DNA of 64,000 nt from Mugil cephalus (lineage: Eukaryota > Chordata > Actinopteri > Mugiliformes > Mugilidae): positions 4,160,001 through 4,224,000 of the forward strand of contig NC_061773.1 in assembly GCF_022458985.1 (NCBI RefSeq), read 5' to 3'. A model generated the notes under the pieces. That model made no database searches. It was not told the DNA's origin and saw only the letters and a list, made by a program, of their open reading frames with translations. Shown here in pieces: positions 49,194-64,000 of this stretch (positions are counted from its first letter, which is position 1; the number at the start of each line of letters is the position of its first letter). The translations under genes and the position numbers were made by a program.

Positions 49194-52100
49194 TCATTGT
49201 TCAGACATTACACATGATCCTCAACATAATCTGTAAAACAGTGGCAGTCCATCTCAAGCAATGATAAGGCTACAGATCAGTGGACGCGGAAACAGGTGGA
49301 ACGGAGAATAAAAATGATGGCGTAAAAACACAGATACTGAACATATACTGAGTTTGAGAACCAAAAATATTAGGAGTTAGTACACGGAAATGAATGAAGC
49401 TGAACAAGTTAACAGAAAATCTCAATGCGGATGGTAAACTATTAACGTTAGTAGCAAGTAGCAATGTTTGAATAAGTATTATTTTTGTGCCACTTCCATG
49501 AAGATTAAAATACCTTGATGGTCCAGTCTCTTCTCATCGGCCACTACTCACTGGGACTAATCAGTCAGGTGACCAACAAATATATATACTGTATATGAGT
49601 GTGTATATATATATAGACCCCAAACTGTGCATTTATTGATCTTCTAAATCATTTTTTAAGCAAAAACTAATACGGCAGTTTTTTTTTTCTTTTTTCCAAC
49701 AGTAAACTAACTACCTTTGCCAGTCAGGCAAACAAAACTATGTGATTATGTACGATGCTAACTTGTGCTATGAGCAAGAAGAATGAAAGTTCTCCACTGT
49801 TTTCCAATACTTCACAGAGCAAACAACTAATTGATTAATAATGAGCGGCTGCCCTAAATGCGACACTGCTGACTTTAATTACGGGGCTACAAAAAAGTCA
49901 ATATCAGAGATTTGTGTTTGTGAGGTAGGGCGCTCTACGTCTGTGGTGGACATAATGAACGGTAAACAACAAGTTGAACGGATGGAAAAGGCCCAGATTG
50001 TGAGTGTTACAACAGAGTGCTTGTTCCTGTTACATCCACAAGATCACTCTTAGACATTCATTCAAAAGAAGAGTTAGGCGGAAAGACAACGACAGGGGAG
50101 CATGGATTTCAATCCATCGGGTAGTTCGGCTCAGATGAACAAGTAAAATGCTTACTGAATTTACATAAGCACCAGGCGACACCAGAGGAAGTCAACTCTA
50201 CTGATGCGATGTAGAAGATAGGTCAGTTTTTATGTGACTGGCTACTTTAAAGTAGAACGTACCATTCTTTAACCTGACAAAACGAGTTACCAGGAAAATT
50301 AAACCAAACACTACTGTAATATTAAGAGAGGACGATCAAACATTGTGTCTTAAACAGATCGATTAAGCCACTAAGAACTCTACTTTCATGACATAATCCT
50401 AATCCACAGAAATAAAACGTTAAATCGCAACATCAATACGGTGAGAATATAAAATTTCTTATCTCTATCTTGCCTTTAAAAAAATACACTTTATACAAGA
50501 AATCACGTATTCCACCGTGTTCAACTCTGGGTTATAGCTCACCCCTTAACACTTTTATTCTTGCAGAACAAAGATGGCTTCTCTTCTTTTATACTAGTCA
50601 TCTATAAAGCGAACACACATATATATCATATCTTAATACTTTACAGCTGGTTATTCAAACAAAGGCAGACACTTTCTGATTTATTCTCCTTTTCTTTTCT
50701 TGGCATCACTACTTGACGGTGGCGCTGACGGTGGCGTTGACGCCCACAGTTTGATGTCCAGTGGCAGACAGTGCGGTGTGATAACGTAATGAGGATTTGT
50801 AAATCTTGAGGCGTGTGATATCAGCTTTGGGGTTCAAGAGGAAAATGCTACGAGAACCATGCAAGAGTATTAACCATGTCCCAGCACGGTTTGCTCATTT
50901 CTACAACGCTGTTCAAATCTGTTTGACTCACTGCAAACAGATTGTCAATCAAAAGCTGGTCGGCAGCCCTGAATCAGTCAAGATGCTTTACATTCAGCTT
51001 CATGTAAATCCAGTCTCTCCTGCCGCCAGCGAGTCATGCACGCATGCAGAAAATGCACTTATACGCAGAGAGCTAGAAAGAAATGAGCGTTTCTCTTAAA
51101 AGGCCAAAAGTACAAGCTTCTTAACACCGAGCATGCAGCCGGGTGCTTTCAGTTCCGTCAGTGTGGACGTTAGCACAGCACAGAGGCCTAACGTATATCG
51201 GCCTGGGAAAAACGAATGCAACACTTAAAGTGGGCGGTTTGACCGGACATGCAGTGCTCGACGCTGAGAATGAAAAGGCACTGTGAAGTCTTGGCTTGGT
51301 GCATATGGACAGTGCGCTGCATGCAAAGGGAAAAACCCTCCACGACTTTCTAGTTTGTTCACTGGAAAAGGAATGAGTGTGATCGTGGCCTTTCGGAGGG
51401 AACCTCGTGGCCACAGTGAGGTAACACAGAGAATTCTTCCACATTTATTTGTGCTGTGATCAAAGTCTACAACGCACATTTCACTTCCAACAACATAAAT
51501 ATGCCAATGATTTTCTATGAGCATAGGCAATCATTTTGTGTGCAGCTAAAGAGGCCTGTTCACTTCAAGGAATGTTTGCAGTCAGCCACAGAAAGTCGGT
51601 ACTTTACTTTCTGGGCTGATTAGAGTCACGGAAGAACTAAACTAAATGTGCAATTCGGCAAATAAATGGTCTAAAACCACACCTGGACCCAACGCATGGC
51701 TACTATTGAGCAGTGCTGCAGCATTCAGTGAATTAAAAGATGAAACCTGTCTGTTTGTTGTGCAGGTCTGTCCAACTTCCATCAACAACTCCAGTGGGTT
51801 ATTCAGATTAATCAGCATCAGTACTTCATTATACCGTACGCTAGTACGATAGAGATGACAGAAGCATTGAGAATGACTAGGCAGCATGATTGGCTTGTTG
51901 AAGAAGAGAAGAGTGCTGTTAAGAAATGTCCTGGCTGTCAGTGTTTCTGCAAATATTATCATGAGGACATATCACTGAATAACCTGAATAACCTGACTGG
52001 ATTTATGTGACGGGTGTGATGGGATGAGAAACACGTGGTGTTTCCCTGCGGTTCATTCACAAAAACTCTTGCTGATCTCTGCAAACCTTCATGACGCTGA

Positions 52101-52352
52101 CTCAGACTTGCAATGTTAAAGAGGACGATAGGAACAAATAAAAAATATTGGGGAAAATAAAACGATAACCGCTGAAGTGACCTGGCAGCACTGTATCCTT
52201 GGCTTTTTAGCTTTTGGCTGTCAGTGTGCAGCATATACGTCTACAGTGATGGTTGATTGTGTTTATACGGCAGATTTACTCTCACAGCACGTCTCGGTGT
52301 CGGTGTCATGCTGAGGGGATCGCAGGGGTGGGGGTTTACAGACCAGATCCTT

Positions 52353-60777
<8,425 letters not shown>

Positions 60778-63700
60778 CTGCAGGAATACAAAAAAAGGGG
60801 TTATGAGATATGACAAGAATCAGATTTGGAACACTTAGTTACTATTAGTTGTCTTTATTTGCAGGTTCCAAACCCAGGTTGCAAATGCCACAGTTTAAAC
60901 AAAATGATCATATACTGGGAAAAGATAAAAGGCCAGAATGTATGTGTGTATGTGTGTGTATATATATATATACACACACACTACTGATCGTATGTTAATC
61001 GCCTTTTGCCACACAAAGTTACACAGTTTAGCTTTCAGCATCTGCAGACACGCAACAGGAATACAACAATCTATTTTTAACTTTATCATCATGACCACAT
61101 CTAATAAAGTCTTCTCCTTCCTGCAAAGTATCATAGCAACCAAAGCTAAACTTTATTTTCTTTCACTTTGGTCTATTGCACGGATTAAAGTAAAACGAGT
61201 GAAGCAGCAGTCCTTCCTGTTAACTTGTAAATTCTACCAGTAAGGGATAAATATCTTGTGTGTACTTACGCAAAAAATGTTGGATTGATTTGTTTGATTG
61301 TTTTTAACTAGAATTGCTCCCAAAGCAAGGTATTTACAAGAGAGTAGATAAAAGCAAGTCATCGTGTCTAGCCAACTGCATGCAACATATTCTGCTAAAA
61401 GTCATGGATGTACAGACATGCACGGACCATCTTGGTGCTTGGTGTGACAACAGACACAGACAGCAGTTTTTGACAGACCTGTTAAAAACAGGGTAAGCTA
61501 ACTAGTACAGACAAAAATAGAAAATAATTTAGGTTTGGTCTACCCAAGATTGCAATGTGTGGTAGTTTCAAGGAGAAAACATGCACAGACTTGGCTCAGA
61601 CAGTATAGCTTACTCTCATGTAATGTCTCATGGATTCCAGATTAACTCCTATTTGCATCAACTCTAATCACTTTGTTACATACAACTGGAATCTCTGTCA
61701 GCTACAACAGTTTTTACATAAGTTATGGTGACAAATGACTCCTTTTTCTTTCTTCTCGTTTCCTTTTTTCAGAGAAATATATGCAAAAGCTTAACAGTCA
61801 GGCAGATGAAAAATGCAAAGAATACATATCTCTGATAAACTACAGAGCCTTGTGGCTGCGGCTGCAGTCTGCGACAGAGTATGAAAATCCTTGTAAAATG
61901 TTCAAGAAGAGAAGCCGGCTTAAGAAGGCACAGCTGTAGCAGCAGATACTGTGTCACGCTCACATAAACATGCACGGTCTCGGAAAAGAATTCAACATGT
62001 ACACGATGACACATGGACCAACACACCTGAGTGTGACAGAGAGGGGGTTTTCCCCATTCTGCTGTTGGAAACAGATGACACCTCTCCAGAATAAACCAAA
62101 CAGCGAGAATACAATTATGGTGCAGTGAGATACAGCGAATCTACTGGTACTTGTTTGCTTTATACTACAGTTGCCATAGCTATAAGGGCACACAGAGTAA
62201 TTCACTCACTCATATTAAGTATGGCTTTCGGAGTGGTGTGTTCAAGCTCATCTATAATTGGATCCATTATTGGCGCTGTGTTTGGCCTGTGACAATTAGT
62301 CTCTACCATCTGCTGTCTGCCTCTAAGGCAGCGGAGTCAGGAACGAGCAGAGGGCAACTCTCCACAGTAAACAGTACAAATCTCTAATATAGAGGTGACA
62401 CTATATTATTACGTACTGAATATAAAGGCGTTATAATCAGTTGGCAGAATGAAATGTCACCGAACCATATTTTGCTAAAGTTTTCTTAAACCATGTCACC
62501 AGAACACTGCACAGTTTCTTTTACTTCAAACATTTTCTGAATTTTCTGTACCGACTAGCTATTTACGGGCTGATATATACTGCTTCTATACTATATATTT
62601 CTGCAATAAATGAATACCAGCTGGGCTTGTATGTCATATTACATATTTAGATGGGCAAACAAGAGCCTTGTGTACACACAGAGCCCCAGTATAGAATCCA
62701 CGTAATCCTTCTGATTTTCCGTCACAGATGACTTTTAATCCAGTACACGGCCGATTCTATTTATCACTGTGACATCACTGGGGTAGGCAGCACAAACATT
62801 ATGAAGACTTTTATGTAAGTAAACACACTCAACAAAGTAGCTCTTATAGTGTTTTTGTGAACCTTTATATAATCGATCATGTTTTTGAGCACAGGCTGGC
62901 CAAAAGACAAACCTCTAGCTTCACTGTGAAACATGATGTTCACTGTGTGTCTGCATGTTTTAGAAAGAAATGTCTCAACTACTTCTCGTGAGTTTATTTC
63001 ATATCTAAGTTATCCTACCTGTCCATTAGATTCAGAGCAGCAGCAGACTAGTTTTGGCAGTGTCACACTTGATCATACTGAAGAAGCAACAATATTACTT
63101 TATTCTCTTTAATGGACTTAAAGCATATTTTTTTTATACTTTGTATAAAACAAATGTACAAGAAGCTCCACAGATTTACTGAAGGTTGTTTTTGACATTT
63201 CAGTTGAATGTAACCAGCGTCAGCTTGTATCAGTTATGGCTATTGAATTACAATGACGTACTTGTTGATTGAAGTTTATCTGGAATGTTTGACCACTAGT
63301 GACACTGTGGTGTTGTTTCTACCAGAAGATCTGCATTTTGTTGACAATGTGTGCAAAATTGTATCAGTGATGTCAATGCTCTAAACTAAGACTCCACTGA
63401 ATAATCGGGCAGTGTTACAGTTATTACCGTAGCACATCATCCATCCATCCTCACACAGAGAGACAGAAGCCTGATTCATGCCTACGACCAATTTAGAATC
63501 ACCAATCAGTGACCTCTTTGGAGTGCGGAGAAAACCCACACAGGTAAAAAAAAAAGCATCCTCCACACAGAAAGGCCCCAACCAGCCAGCAGGTTCCAAC
63601 CCAGAAATGTTCTTGCGATGGGACATCAGTGCTAATCACTGGGCATCCAGGCTGCTCAGCAGGTGATCAATCATCACTTCATATCTTCTGCTGCTGATCT

Positions 63701-64000
63701 CACTTCTAACCTGAGAGAAACTGCAGATTTTGAAAAAAAAAAAAAAATTGCCCACTTTATGTAATACTAATTAAGAGTAGAATTTCTGCCAAACAGCAGA
63801 TGATCACAGACCTAAACTGAATCACTGAACAATAGCTTCACTTATTTGAGGATGAAAGTGAATTTTGATGATATTTGATAATGGATTTGGAAGGACTGCA
63901 AGGGTTTGGATTTGGTAAATAGCTGTGATTCATGTCTGACCCTAGGTTTTGCTGTCACTACGGAAAAGAACTGTGCTTCCCCTGTTTCTAGTCTAAATTC
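60778..64000. other. Upstream part of ampd2, presumably intron; no exon recognised
   Basis: The first visible ampd2 exon begins in mid-codon after a good acceptor (ttcctgcag), so more coding exons lie upstream. None was identified up to the edge. Contents: a TA/CA run at about 60940-60980, AT-rich DNA, and a fish interspersed repeat fragment at about 63430-63660. Confidence 0.5.
63430..63660 (+). repeat. Fish interspersed repeat fragment
   Basis: 'caatttagaatcaccaatca', 'ctttggagtgcggagaaaac' and 'cacagaaaggccccaaccag' match the same family as 24825-25060 and 25665-25790. Confidence 0.55.

Larger units (their letters stand above)
48423..52352. other. Convergent 3' region of eps8l3 and ampd2
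   Basis: 48423 to about 49170 is eps8l3 3' UTR. 49188-52352 is probably ampd2 3' UTR; it has mixed composition, no coding exon and no clear transposon, which would fit a long transcribed UTR. ORFs here (for example 49841-50053 and 51642-51962) have no family match. Confidence 0.45.

Overview
The window reads as nuclear DNA from a teleost fish, probably a percomorph-type genome. The genes have many short exons with GT-AG introns, poly(A) signals and no operon or Shine-Dalgarno structure. The DNA between exons carries fish-type repeats: Tc1/mariner remnants, an L1-like LINE tail, short TIR elements with TTAA or TA ends, and a long GATA tract. Gene names come from reading spliced exons and comparing them with remembered vertebrate proteins. 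No database search was run.

Layout. (1) 1-7.4 kb, minus: 5' half of pbrm1 (polybromo-1, PBAF chromatin remodeller), 16 coding exons covering all or nearly all of six bromodomains; the gene runs off the left edge. (2) 9.36-11.54 kb, plus: wdr77 (MEP50, PRMT5 partner), complete in 10 exons. (3) 13.46-21.03 kb, minus: the fish homolog of human C6orf132, a proline-rich protein in 5 coding exons. (4) 26.30-28.26 kb, plus: a guanylate cyclase activating protein of the GCAP1/guca1a type, 4 exons, complete. (5) 29.4-30.3 kb, minus: decayed L1-like reverse transcriptase tail. (6) 30.5-31.1 kb, minus: a compact, unrecognised two-exon candidate gene for a 97-residue two-TM protein. (7) 32.8-38.2 kb, plus: irf6, complete, 7 coding exons. 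(8) 38.8-40.8 kb: a Tc1-like transposase remnant abutting a 1.55 kb structure with ~190 bp inverted arms; inside it lies a broken copy of irf6 exon 7. (9) 41.3-48.4 kb, plus: eps8l3, complete in 19 coding exons with PTB, tandem repeats, SH3 and C-terminal effector domain. (10) 52.35-60.78 kb, minus: ampd2 (AMP deaminase), 17 exons including the stop; the N-terminal exons are not seen and probably lie beyond the right edge. (11) 60.8-64 kb: no coding exon recognised.

These are unrelated housekeeping, epithelial and photoreceptor genes rather than one pathway. Gene order is informative: c6orf132 next to guca1a matches human 6p21.1; wdr77, eps8l3 and ampd2 match human 1p13; irf6 (1q32) and pbrm1 (3p21) are joined to them. 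eps8l3 and ampd2 are tail to tail, with facing poly(A) signals only 36 bp apart.

The best leads for something new are the inverted-repeat structure holding a piece of irf6, the unrecognised small membrane-protein gene, the long-TIR element in an eps8l3 intron, the species-variable tandem peptide repeats in eps8l3 and c6orf132, and a GC-AG intron in ampd2. No prokaryotic-style system, CRISPR array, tRNA or rRNA gene was seen.
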